A stretch of DNA of 64,000 nt, taken from the NCBI GenBank assembly GCA_018063105.1, contig JAGOQX010000002.1:1-64000 (forward strand). The letters are read 5' to 3'. The notes under the pieces were generated by a model, which saw nothing but the letters and a program-made list of their open reading frames with translations, had not been told where the DNA came from and ran no database searches. The translations under genes and the position numbers were made by a program. This document shows, one piece after another, positions 33,388-40,983 of this stretch. Each line of letters starts with the position of its first letter. Position 1 is the first letter of the stretch. The stretch comes from Patescibacteria group bacterium. Lineage in GTDB: Bacteria; Patescibacteriota; Patescibacteriia; 2-12-FULL-60-25.

Positions 33388-33412
33388 CGTCCACGCACCA
33401 AGAGCTCATACT
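33384..33412 (+). promoter_or_regulatory. Promoter for target 3
   Basis: TTGACG at 33384-33389 (overlapping the RT stop codon), a 17-bp spacer, CATACT at 33407-33412. The predicted start is near 33419, 18 nt before the ATG at 33437. Confidence 0.55.
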
Positions 33413-33436
33413 ACCAACAATATCCGTATTTTCTCT

Positions 33437-34348
33437 ATGTCAAAAGAATTCCCCTGGACCCCCGCTGAAACAAAGCAACTCATGTCTCATGCCGAGGTGA
33501 TTGCTGCGTTACGCGACAAGGTTGAAGAAGGAAAAGCAGATGCGGATGAAAGAAAGCGTTTCACAAAAGCCGTCTTCGCATTGAAGAAACAGATGGAAGA
33601 GAAAGAGAATCCAACAACACACATCATCCTTGCAGAAGCAGCAAACGGTTCAGAGATTCGCTTCGACCTGCGTGAAATCCGCCAAACATGGGAAACCTTC
33701 TACGGAACCCACAACCTTAAACAACTCGCCGACGCCTTGCCTACCGACATCGAGCTCACCCCAACTCAAATTGACCTTCTGAAACAAAAGGCGAAAGAAG
33801 GGTATACACGCGTTATCCTGATCCCTGCCAATGCAGAACAGAGCTTGCAACTGTTGAAAGAGAATCTGACGGATGGGTATGAGAAAAATCCTGACGGAAC
33901 TTCTATCGAAACATATCTTGCAGATTATGATGATAAGAAGGGGGTCAAATCATCATTTCCAAATCTTATTGAAACGACTGATCCGAAACGAAAAGGCAAG
34001 GCATATCTCCTCCTTACGAATCCGAATGAGTCTCTTGCACCAGATTCAAAAAATAAATCTGCTGATGAGCTGGTCGCTGAATTTCAAGCAAAAGGTCTTT
34101 CCGGTCTTACGCTTGCAGATTTTTTTATTGAAGAAAGAAGGCACTTCGAAGAAACTGGCAATCATTTGATTGATTGGGGAAAGAGTGATTATTCATGGCT
34201 TCTGTCGTCCCGCGACGGTGCCTCTCGCGTGCTGGATGCGGGCTGGTATCCGGGCGCTCATCAGGTCGGTGTGCGCTCGTATCCCTCTGGTCTTCGGAAC
34301 CCGCATCTCGGTGCCCGCTCCTCGGTCGTGTTAGACCTTGAGTCTTGA
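33437..34348 (+). CDS. DGR target protein 3 (C-terminal diversified domain)
   Basis: 303 aa from ATG 33437; an in-frame start inside the RT gene is not favoured because a promoter lies between. Close paralogue of target 1 along its whole length (FPWTPAETKQLMSHAEVIAALRD opening is similar). The shared scaffold domain lies at about 62-175 and a C-terminal lectin-like domain carries VR3. It differs from target 1 by several substitutions and by the insert ADYDDKKGV, which it shares with target 2, so scaffold segments appear mosaic. It is 51 nt upstream of the vWA gene and probably in one transcript with it. Confidence 0.85.
   Translation: MSKEFPWTPAETKQLMSHAEVIAALRDKVEEGKADADERKRFTKAVFALKKQMEEKENPTTHIILAEAANGSEIRFDLREIRQTWETFYGTHNLKQLADALPTDIELTPTQIDLLKQKAKEGYTRVILIPANAEQSLQLLKENLTDGYEKNPDGTSIETYLADYDDKKGVKSSFPNLIETTDPKRKGKAYLLLTNPNESLAPDSKNKSADELVAEFQAKGLSGLTLADFFIEERRHFEETGNHLIDWGKSDYSWLLSSRDGASRVLDAGWYPGAHQVGVRSYPSGLRNPHLGARSSVVLDLES
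34217..34331 (+). repeat. DGR variable repeat VR3
   Basis: 115 bp at the 3' end of target 3. It shows 14 differences at template adenines plus the shared T/C site and no other change. The 5' GGT matches the template, unlike VR1 and VR2. Confidence 0.9.
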
Positions 34349-34387
34349 TCTTTACCTTTCTTAACCTTCATCCTTTACCTTTCAGTT
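34344..34387 (+). repeat. Conserved pyrimidine-rich element downstream of VR3
   Basis: Same element as at 29039-29082 and 31690-31733, slightly diverged at its 3' end. It sits in the gap between target 3 and the vWA gene. Confidence 0.65.
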
Positions 34388-34399
34388 TTTTCCCTTGCT

Positions 34400-36424
34400 A
34401 TGGCTCGAAAATTTGATGGTGGAATGCCGCAGGCTCCAACTGGAGTTCCAGTAGCTGAAAAAGAATGGACATCTGAAGCCAAGCTCGCGGATTTTTTTTC
34501 ACGCAACCAAGATTTTTTTGCACTGTACGCGGGCGACGCTAGTATTAAAGCCAAGCCTAGCCGAAATCTCGGAACATTTGCCATTGATCTTGAAAAAGGT
34601 GTGTTGTATGGTGACCCAAGTTATTACGAGAAAAAAGGACTCACCGAAGCGCATGCCTTCAATTCGTTCTTGCATGAGTTTGAACATTTTTGCCGACTCA
34701 TGACTCTCGCTCACGAGCGCCAAGGACTCGATATTTGGCGAAAGCACCGAGACCGGATGAAGACGAAACCTCATTTGCATGTGTTCGACAATGTGCTTGA
34801 GGATATCAGTGTTGATCGCGCAATTCTGTCTCGTGCGCCGTCTCAAAAGGAAACGCAGTTTGATTTGTATCGCACGCATTTGTGGCCGAGTACGGATTTT
34901 CAAAAATTGCCACGTCACTTGCAATTCATTTACGGATTGTTTCGTGAGCAGATGATGCCAGACGAACCGGTTACGGTAGCTGAAGAGGTGCGTACAGAGA
35001 TTGACCGACTTCAAGCCATGAAGAACACCTCGGGTCAGAGCGTAGTCGAGGTTATTTCGAATCCGGATTTACCACAAGCGAAGCGTCTCGCTCTGCAAGA
35101 GAAGTTCTTTGAGTCTATCTACGAACGCCTGTTTCAACAGGATGCGGAAGAAAAGAAGAAAGAAAAAGAAGATGAAGAAAAGGGTAAGCAGGAACAGGAA
35201 GGAGAGGGCCAGGAAGGCGAGGGGCAAGAGCAGGAACAGTCAGGAGACGGTTCAAAACAGGAGGGTGAACCAGGCGAGAAAGGAAAGAAAGGGAAAAAAG
35301 GTAAACCAGTGCCTGGGCAACCGACCGAACAGCCTCAGTCAGGTGAATCTTCTGATCTGGACGAGCTCTTCAAAGAACATTACGAGGCATATTTTGAGAA
35401 ATCACCAGATGCGGCTCTTTCCGAGGAACAAATTGAGGAAGCATTGAAAAAAATAGAAGTTTCAAAATCAGGCAAATCAAAGTCTGCGGATGAACTGGCG
35501 GCTGAAGCGTATGCCAAGGAAGTCGGTGTGACGCTTGAGGATCTTCAGGCCTATCAGAAGTTTTGGGAGAAGATTGAACAGATGCGCTCACCAGAGGATG
35601 AACTTGTTCTGGAGCAACTCCGCGAAGTGTTTCGTCAGATCGTGACGGAACGGTTGAAGCGCGTAGATCGACCAAAGCAACCGGTCGAGGAAGGAGAATA
35701 TTTAATGAAACCCGCGGAAGCTGTCGCAGAAATTCGTTCCGGGCACACAGAGCCGCGCGTCTGGATGACGTACGAAACGAAAGAGCACCCGAAGGAATTG
35801 TACGGCGCGTTCGATGTTACTCTGGTGTGTGATCGTTCTGGCTCGATGGACGAATCATCTGATGGAATCGTAAAAAAGGAAGAGCAACGCAAGGCTGCTG
35901 TACTATTGCTTGAAGCTCTGTGTGAGTTTTGTGATGATCTGGACGACGCGCGAAAAGATCTGAAATCGGATTTGCATGTGCGAAGCGAAGTCTGGGCATT
36001 CGGCGGTCCATCTGAAGTCGGTTGTTTGAAGGTGCTTTCCGAAGAATTGTCTGATAGACAACGCGTAGCGGTTTTCAAGGAGTTGGCAAGTACGCCAGGA
36101 AAATCAACGCGCGACGATTTAGCGCTCACAGGGATCGCAACTTCTATTCCGGAGGAAGATGTAGAGCGTATTGCAAAAGGAGAATTGCGTAAGATCGTGA
36201 TTGTTCTCACGGATGGCGAAAGCACGAATGCTATCGATGCAAAAAAAGCGATACAAAGATTACGTGAAAAAGGGGTGATCGTGACAGCTATTGGAATTAC
36301 GGAGAGTGGAAAAGCAGCGATTGACCTCTACGCACCGGATGCGAGTCTCGCCGAGAACGCGTCATTCATTGGTGTGCGGGTTAGTGAAACTCTTGAAACT
36401 TTTATCAAAGGGTTGAATTCTTGA
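34400..36424 (+). CDS. HExxH metallopeptidase-like plus vWA-domain protein (MoxR partner type)
   Basis: 674 aa. The N-terminal domain has a zinc-protease-like HEFEH motif (H92, E93, H96), followed by NVLEDISVDRAI (about 133-144), which resembles the third-ligand region of vWA-linked metallopeptidase domains. An acidic/Lys/Gln/Gly-rich low-complexity linker lies at about 250-325. The C-terminal von Willebrand A domain carries the MIDAS motif DRSGS at 478-482 and LTDGEST near 610. Proteins of this architecture (CobT/CoxE-like) function with MoxR-type AAA+ ATPases; the ATPase target at 29140-31689 is the obvious partner. No signal peptide, so cytoplasmic. Whether the HExxH site is catalytic is untested. 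Confidence 0.85.
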   Translation: MARKFDGGMPQAPTGVPVAEKEWTSEAKLADFFSRNQDFFALYAGDASIKAKPSRNLGTFAIDLEKGVLYGDPSYYEKKGLTEAHAFNSFLHEFEHFCRLMTLAHERQGLDIWRKHRDRMKTKPHLHVFDNVLEDISVDRAILSRAPSQKETQFDLYRTHLWPSTDFQKLPRHLQFIYGLFREQMMPDEPVTVAEEVRTEIDRLQAMKNTSGQSVVEVISNPDLPQAKRLALQEKFFESIYERLFQQDAEEKKKEKEDEEKGKQEQEGEGQEGEGQEQEQSGDGSKQEGEPGEKGKKGKKGKPVPGQPTEQPQSGESSDLDELFKEHYEAYFEKSPDAALSEEQIEEALKKIEVSKSGKSKSADELAAEAYAKEVGVTLEDLQAYQKFWEKIEQMRSPEDELVLEQLREVFRQIVTERLKRVDRPKQPVEEGEYLMKPAEAVAEIRSGHTEPRVWMTYETKEHPKELYGAFDVTLVCDRSGSMDESSDGIVKKEEQRKAAVLLLEALCEFCDDLDDARKDLKSDLHVRSEVWAFGGPSEVGCLKVLSEELSDRQRVAVFKELASTPGKSTRDDLALTGIATSIPEEDVERIAKGELRKIVIVLTDGESTNAIDAKKAIQRLREKGVIVTAIGITESGKAAIDLYAPDASLAENASFIGVRVSETLETFIKGLNS

Positions 36425-36470
36425 CCCCAGAGCTCATATCTCATATAATCTCCTATATACAATATATGAG
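36421..36470 (+). promoter_or_regulatory. Near-consensus promoter and candidate operator for the Fic gene
   Basis: TTGACC at 36421-36426, exactly 17 bp, TATAAT at 36444-36449. The -10 is flanked by tandem CTCATAT copies (36433-36439, 36440-36446) and an inverted ATATGAG (36464-36470). This could be an autoregulatory operator for the winged-helix domain of the Fic protein. The promoter explains the spurious in-frame TTG at 36421. Confidence 0.7.
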
Positions 36471-37536
36471 ATTAAGCAATGTACGCCGTGATCAACGGAT
36501 TCAGCATATTCCGCAAAAGCTCTGGTCTCTTATTATTCAAATTGATGAATTGAAAGGCCGTTGGGTTGGAGGAGCGTCTTTGAACCCGCAGGTATTGGGT
36601 CGATTGAAGCGTTCAGTTTTGATTACATCTGCTGGTGCGTCTACGCGTATTGAAGGTGCAAAACTTTCGGATGAAGATGTTGAAAAACTCATGCGTGGTC
36701 TTTCTGTTAAAAAATTCGCTGATCGTGATCAGCAAGAGGTTAAAGGATATTATGAGCTTTTGGAAAATGTTTTTCATGGTTGGAAGCAGATCTCATTTAA
36801 TGAAAATGCAATAAAACATCTTCACAAAGAGCTGTTGAGATTTGTATCTAAAGACGAACGTCATCGAGGAGAATATAAAAAGATGGAAAATACAGTTGAG
36901 ATGTATGACGAATCGGGAAAATCAATTGGCGTCATTTTTGAAACAACTCCTGCATACCTTGTGCCGAAGCAGATGCAAGAGCTTGTAACGTGGACGGCGG
37001 ATGCCTTGACTCAAAAAGAATTCCATCCGTTGTTGATTATCGGAAATTTTCTTGTTGAATTTCTCGCTATCCATCCATTTCAAGATGGGAATGGGCGTCT
37101 TTCTCGTATCCTGGCAAATCTTCTTATGTTGAAAGTTGGATATGAGTACATACCATATGCTTCGCATGAAAAATTAGTTGAAGAGCATAAGGCTGAATAT
37201 TATCTTGAACTTAGGAAAAGTCAGAAGACGCTGAATACAGACCATGAGGATGTCTCCGCGTGGTTGGAATTCTTTTTGGTAATTTCGCTGAGTCAGGCGA
37301 AACAGGCAATTGAGCTTTTGTCTCATGAGAATATCGAACGACTTCTATCTCCAAAACAGCTCGTTGTTTGGAAGAGTATTGAAGGTGTTGCCGAGATGAC
37401 TCCTGGTGAGATCGCGAAAGTAACCGGAGTGGCTCGACCAACGGTTTCACAGGCATTGGATATTCTGATGCGTTTAAAAAAAGTTGAGCGAATCGGGCAG
37501 GGACGAACAACGAGGTATCGAAAAGTTGGTACGTAA
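36466..37536 (+). CDS. Fic-domain AMP-transferase with C-terminal winged helix
   Basis: 356 aa from ATG 36466. The Fic active site HPFQDGNGR is complete at 203-211 (catalytic H203), so transfer of AMP or another nucleotide to a protein hydroxyl is expected. An N-terminal inhibitory motif STRIEG (59-64) matches class II Fic proteins, which are autoinhibited until the Glu is displaced. The C-terminal 55 residues form a winged-helix/HTH (GEIAKVTGVARPTVSQALDI). It has its own strong promoter just inside the end of the vWA gene and a bidirectional terminator after it. It may belong to the DGR island or be an independent cargo gene. Confidence 0.9.
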   Translation: MRLSNVRRDQRIQHIPQKLWSLIIQIDELKGRWVGGASLNPQVLGRLKRSVLITSAGASTRIEGAKLSDEDVEKLMRGLSVKKFADRDQQEVKGYYELLENVFHGWKQISFNENAIKHLHKELLRFVSKDERHRGEYKKMENTVEMYDESGKSIGVIFETTPAYLVPKQMQELVTWTADALTQKEFHPLLIIGNFLVEFLAIHPFQDGNGRLSRILANLLMLKVGYEYIPYASHEKLVEEHKAEYYLELRKSQKTLNTDHEDVSAWLEFFLVISLSQAKQAIELLSHENIERLLSPKQLVVWKSIEGVAEMTPGEIAKVTGVARPTVSQALDILMRLKKVERIGQGRTTRYRKVGT

Positions 37537-37565
37537 AAACCCTCGTTGTGCGAGGGTTTTTACGT
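37531..37565. terminator. Bidirectional terminator between the Fic gene and tRNA-Asp
   Basis: A perfect 15-bp inverted repeat (arms 37531-37545 and 37551-37565) with loop TTGTG. A-rich and T-rich flanks give a U-tract in both directions. It ends exactly at the tRNA 3' CCA. Confidence 0.85.
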
Positions 37566-37642
37566 GGCGGGTGCGAAGGGATTCGAACCCTCGATCTTCT
37601 CCGTGACAGGGAGACGTGTTAACCGGGCTACACCACACACCC
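37565..37642 (-). tRNA. tRNA-Asp (anticodon GTC)
   Basis: 78 nt including an encoded CCA. On the minus strand: acceptor GGGTGTG pairs with CGCACCC (one G-T pair), discriminator G. The anticodon stem TCTCC/GGAGA encloses the loop CTGTCAC with anticodon GTC. The T loop TTCGAAT is present. Confidence 0.93.
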
Positions 37643-37668
37643 ATGTGTTGCGCTGAATTTGTGGCGAA

Positions 37669-37697
37669 ACAATATCATGCGTTTATAGAATGCGCAA
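37669..37697 (-). promoter_or_regulatory. Promoter for tRNA-Asp
   Basis: On the minus strand: TTGCGC (plus 37692-37697), 17 bp, TATTGT (plus 37669-37674), with a predicted leader of about 20 nt. Confidence 0.55.
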
Positions 37698-37708
37698 GGG
37701 CCCACTAT

Positions 37709-37737
37709 TTGACAGGACGGCACTTTTCCATTAATTG
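37709..37737 (+). promoter_or_regulatory. Promoter for the RpoD-like sigma gene
   Basis: TTGACA at 37709-37714 with a poor -10 (TAATTG at 37732-37737) after 17 bp. It lies about 70 nt before the sigma start codon. Confidence 0.4.
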
Positions 37738-37806
37738 AGTCAGCAGGGTATGCGTCTTCAGGTGAAGTGTGGCATAGGGCTCTTTCTATCGTTGGAGGAG
37801 GGTAAT

Positions 37807-39027
37807 GTGAGGAACCGAAGGTTTCAGCAGATGTTGCATAGATCGTACGGTGCCACGCCCCGATCGGGCACGTATTTCGGTGATATCGAGTCATCGTCAC
37901 TTGGCCGATATTCCAGAGACGTTGCACAGCATGAGTTGCTGACGCCAGAAACGGAGAAGAAGGCTGCAAAAGAGATCGAGGATGCAGAAGTTGCTTGCTG
38001 GATCGCAATGTTCGCTTCTCGAGAAGAAGCTGAACGTATCTTGGATCACCTCACCGCCAGTATCTCTCAGCCGCGAAAAACTGATGAAGAAGAGATGAAG
38101 AGGGCTGATCGAGATCTGCTCCAGCGTGCGCAGGAACTTCGTCAGTGCATTCCCGCAGATCAGCCACGGTGGGATGAATTGACTTCCGAGTTTGCGTTGC
38201 AACTGTGTCGTTTTGATTTCGATAAGTCGTTGATCGCCGAAATCAGAGATTTGACAAAGAGTTCAACACATCGCGCGTATCTTGCTCGGATCTCGCATTC
38301 GTTTCGTTTGCGTAAGAAGGCAAGGGACGCGTTCGTCAACGCGAATCTTCGACTCGTGATTTCCATTGCACGCCGGTTTCTTGGGCTGGGTCGTGTTGCA
38401 ATCAATGATCTGGTACAAGAGGGAAATTGCGGTTTGCTCTTAGCGGTAGATCGTTTCGATTATCGGCTTGGGTATCGGTTTTCGACATACGCCTCTTGGT
38501 GGATTCAGCACTCAATCGTGAAGGGGGTTTCGGATCGTGGTCGTATGATCCGTTTCCCGGTGCACGTTCTTGAGGCAATGCAGCAAGTTACAAGGTTGCA
38601 GCAAGATACTGTAGCGCAATTCGGGCGTGAATGTACGTATTCCGAGATCGCAGACGCGCTCGGATTTTCACTGGAAAAAGTTCAACGCGTCCTTGAATGT
38701 TTTCGCATTAGCGCGTCGTACTCACTCAATCGCTCGGTGGATGAGGAATCTAGCGCAACGTTTCTCGATCTGTTGGAAGATACGGATGGCGAATCTCCGC
38801 ACGATGCACTGTTGAAGAAGCAAGAGGCTCGGGATGTTCGCGCGCTGCTTGCGGTCTTAACGCCAAGAGAGCAACGGGTTATCCGTTTGCGTTTTGACCT
38901 TGATGGCACCGAGGACGAGCAGACCCTTCAACAGATTGGTAATCAATACGATTTTTCACGCGAGCGAATTCGACAGATCCAAGAGCATGCCTTGAAGAAG
39001 ATGCGTCATCGACTCGAAGACAAGTAG
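37807..39027 (+). CDS. RNA polymerase sigma-70 factor (RpoD-type)
   Basis: 406 aa from GTG 37807, which follows a strong Shine-Dalgarno (GGAGGAGGG at 37795-37803). Region 1.2-like sequence is near 30-60. Region 2 is clear: NANLRLVISIARRF, then DLVQEGNCGLLLAVDRFDY and GYRFSTYASWWIQ. Region 3 and a region 4 with the HTH LQQIGNQYDFSRERIRQIQEHALKKMR close the protein. Some substitutions are unusual (EGNCGLL, not EGNIGLM). Codon use is more GC-rich at third positions than the neighbours. It could be the principal sigma or a second group-2 type factor; the window cannot decide. Confidence 0.9.
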   Translation: MRNRRFQQMLHRSYGATPRSGTYFGDIESSSLGRYSRDVAQHELLTPETEKKAAKEIEDAEVACWIAMFASREEAERILDHLTASISQPRKTDEEEMKRADRDLLQRAQELRQCIPADQPRWDELTSEFALQLCRFDFDKSLIAEIRDLTKSSTHRAYLARISHSFRLRKKARDAFVNANLRLVISIARRFLGLGRVAINDLVQEGNCGLLLAVDRFDYRLGYRFSTYASWWIQHSIVKGVSDRGRMIRFPVHVLEAMQQVTRLQQDTVAQFGRECTYSEIADALGFSLEKVQRVLECFRISASYSLNRSVDEESSATFLDLLEDTDGESPHDALLKKQEARDVRALLAVLTPREQRVIRLRFDLDGTEDEQTLQQIGNQYDFSRERIRQIQEHALKKMRHRLEDK

Positions 39028-39051
39028 TACAGCGGTTTTTCCGCACTTCTA

Positions 39052-39086
39052 GACCCCTCGGTTGTACCGCGGGGTCGTTTTTTTTA
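39052..39086 (+). terminator. Terminator of the sigma gene
   Basis: GC-rich stem (39052-39061 with 39067-39076, one mismatch), loop TTGTA, then a long T run. Confidence 0.8.
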
Positions 39087-39099
39087 TGCACGAGATTAT

Positions 39100-39879
39100 T
39101 TATATATTACCGAAATATTGGATACCGGCGATGAGGGAAATTCCGAGGGTGGTTAAAAATAAGCCGAACTTTCTGGACATCGTTCCGCTGTGTGCTTGTG
39201 GGAGGAGATCGGAGAGGGCTAAGAAAATGAAGAAGCCTGAAAAGACGGACAACATGACGGCGATGATGGAGCTTGAGGGGGCGAGTGCCATACCGATGAA
39301 GGCACCGATAAATGGAGCGACAGCGTCTGCAGCAAGCATTGGAAGAACGGCACGATGCTTCGGTCCGAACCCTGTTCTCAACATCGTTACAGTGCTCATC
39401 CCATCAGAAAAATCATGCATGATCACGGCGAGCGTGATGATGATGCCGAGGTGTGTGTTCACGGCGAAACCTCCACCGATCGCGATACCGTCGAGCATGC
39501 TGTGCAGAATCATGCTGGAAGCACGTACGACCGCTTTTGTACTTCGATGACGATCATTTTCACAGGCTTCTGTCGGCTCGCCTCCTGCGTGATTGTGATG
39601 TGCGTGGAACGAGAGGGCTTTGTCTAGGAAATGAAAAACTAAGATCGCCGCGAGTGTTGTACCTGTTAAAAATTTCAGATCCAGTCCGGCCTCAGTTCCT
39701 TGACTAATCGCTTCCGGAAGGAGGTCAAGAAACGCAATGCCGAGCAAAATTCCACCAGAAAGTGAGAGCCATGGGTGAAGATCTTTTTTCCAATGATACA
39801 CGGCTAATCCACCAAGCATCGTTGAGATGACTGGCAAGCCGGAAAGCACGACAGGCAGGATATTCATGCAAACGATCAT
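39100..39879 (-). CDS. ZIP-family metal transporter
   Basis: 259 aa, about eight membrane segments; imports divalent metals such as Zn, Fe or Mn. The family motifs in TM4 and TM5 are present: HSMLDGIAIGGGF (about 125-137) and HDFSDGMSTV (about 154-163). A His-rich loop (HAHHNHAGG, about 92-100) lies between TM3 and TM4. The start could be the first ATG or the one four codons later. It is one of the few minus-strand genes and is convergent with the sigma gene. Confidence 0.9.
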   Translation of the reverse strand: MIVCMNILPVVLSGLPVISTMLGGLAVYHWKKDLHPWLSLSGGILLGIAFLDLLPEAISQGTEAGLDLKFLTGTTLAAILVFHFLDKALSFHAHHNHAGGEPTEACENDRHRSTKAVVRASSMILHSMLDGIAIGGGFAVNTHLGIIITLAVIMHDFSDGMSTVTMLRTGFGPKHRAVLPMLAADAVAPFIGAFIGMALAPSSSIIAVMLSVFSGFFIFLALSDLLPQAHSGTMSRKFGLFLTTLGISLIAGIQYFGNI

Positions 39880-39950
39880 AGCCTGAAAAGTGGTGTTTAT
39901 ACAAGCCTTGAGGATTGAGTATTTGTTGGATCAGTGGTAAGGTTTATTGC

Positions 39951-40517
39951 ATGGAACAGACTGATCAAGAGCTCGTTGCATCGTATATTCAGGGTCATAC
40001 GATCTCATTTGATTTGTTGGTTTTGAGATATCTGAAGTTGGTGTATAGCGTTGCGTTTCATTATGCGAAAAATCAGCAGGATGCAGAAGATATTTCGCAG
40101 GACGCATTCGTGAAAGCGTTGCAGCATATTCGTTCCTTTGATCAGGAAAAGCCGTTTAAACCTTGGATGTTGCGTATTGTCAGAAATCAGGCGCTGGATT
40201 GGTTGAAGAAGAAAAAGCCATTTTTGGTTTCAGATGTGGAGACGGAAGAAGAGGGGGAACGTTTGTTAGAATCTATTCCGGATCCTTCGCCGTTAGCTGA
40301 TGTTCTTGCGGTTCAGCACGAATCTTCAGAAGAAATAGTCCGTTTGATCGCGACGTTGCCAGCTGAGGATCGTCATCTCTTATTTTTTCGGTATGTTCGC
40401 GGTTTTTCGTTTAAAGAGATCGCTGGTGAATTGCACCAGGTTTTGGATACGGTTAAAAGCAAGCATCGTCGTTTATTGCTAAAATTACGCAAAATAGTCC
40501 CAGAGTCGTTGCTATAG
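39951..40517 (+). CDS. ECF-type RNA polymerase sigma factor
   Basis: 188 aa from ATG 39951. Region 2 (about 20-85; DAEDISQDAFVKALQHIRSF, then PFKPWMLRIVRNQALDWL) and region 4 (about 125-180; LIATLPAEDRHLLFFRY, then FSFKEIAGEL) are clear, with the short linker typical of extracytoplasmic-function sigmas. It heads a run of envelope genes: a membrane protein 51 nt later and then a MacA/MacB-like efflux system. It probably controls this cluster in response to envelope stress; this is inference from position. Confidence 0.9.
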   Translation: MEQTDQELVASYIQGHTISFDLLVLRYLKLVYSVAFHYAKNQQDAEDISQDAFVKALQHIRSFDQEKPFKPWMLRIVRNQALDWLKKKKPFLVSDVETEEEGERLLESIPDPSPLADVLAVQHESSEEIVRLIATLPAEDRHLLFFRYVRGFSFKEIAGELHQVLDTVKSKHRRLLLKLRKIVPESLL

Positions 40518-40568
40518 AGGAAGGAGCGCACCAAAAGGCATCGTTGGTTCGTATCCAGCGTTAGGACT

Positions 40569-40979
40569 ATGCCAGAAGATGTACAGAAAACGGTTCAACT
40601 TGTTGAGCCACGACCAGCCGTCTTGTCCACGGTTTTGTTTCGCGTTCACGAAGAGCAGCAACTTTCGCGTCTTCGTCGTACGTTTTTAGCGATGTGTTCG
40701 ATGGCAGTGTTGTCTGGCGTTGGTATCTTTTTGGTGGCACAAACGATCATTGAAAGTCTGTCGAGTTCCGGTTTCTTCCGTTTCTTGTCTTTGATTGTTT
40801 CGGACGGCGTAGCACTCGTACCGTATTGGCAGGAATATGTGTACTCCTTACTTGAGGCGCTACCCATCGTTTCGCTTGTCGTGTTCGTCGCATTGTTCAT
40901 CATCTTTCTTCGATCGCTTCAAGGTGTGTTATCAGATGTGAAGCGCATCTCTCATTCAGTTCGAATAGCTCATCAATAA
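40569..40979 (+). CDS. Membrane protein, possible anti-sigma or sigma-linked regulator
   Basis: 136 aa with two membrane segments (about 40-62 and 92-114) and cytoplasmic tails. It follows the ECF sigma gene by 51 nt, the usual place for an anti-sigma factor, but no zinc-binding HxxxCxxC anti-sigma motif is present. I do not recognise the family; the role is inferred only from position. Confidence 0.6.
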   Translation: MPEDVQKTVQLVEPRPAVLSTVLFRVHEEQQLSRLRRTFLAMCSMAVLSGVGIFLVAQTIIESLSSSGFFRFLSLIVSDGVALVPYWQEYVYSLLEALPIVSLVVFVALFIIFLRSLQGVLSDVKRISHSVRIAHQ

Positions 40980-40983
40980 AAAT

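Noticed and set aside
29028-34343. A post-VR hairpin like that of the Bordetella phage DGR
   Set aside because: Only 4-bp stems can be formed (GTTA/TAAC after VR1 and VR2, AGAC/GTCT after VR3); too weak to call, so only the conserved pyrimidine-rich element is reported.
36421-36465. TTG start for the Fic gene, adding 15 residues
   Set aside because: The TTG is part of a TTGACC -35 box exactly 17 bp from TATAAT, so transcription begins downstream; ATG 36466 is used instead.
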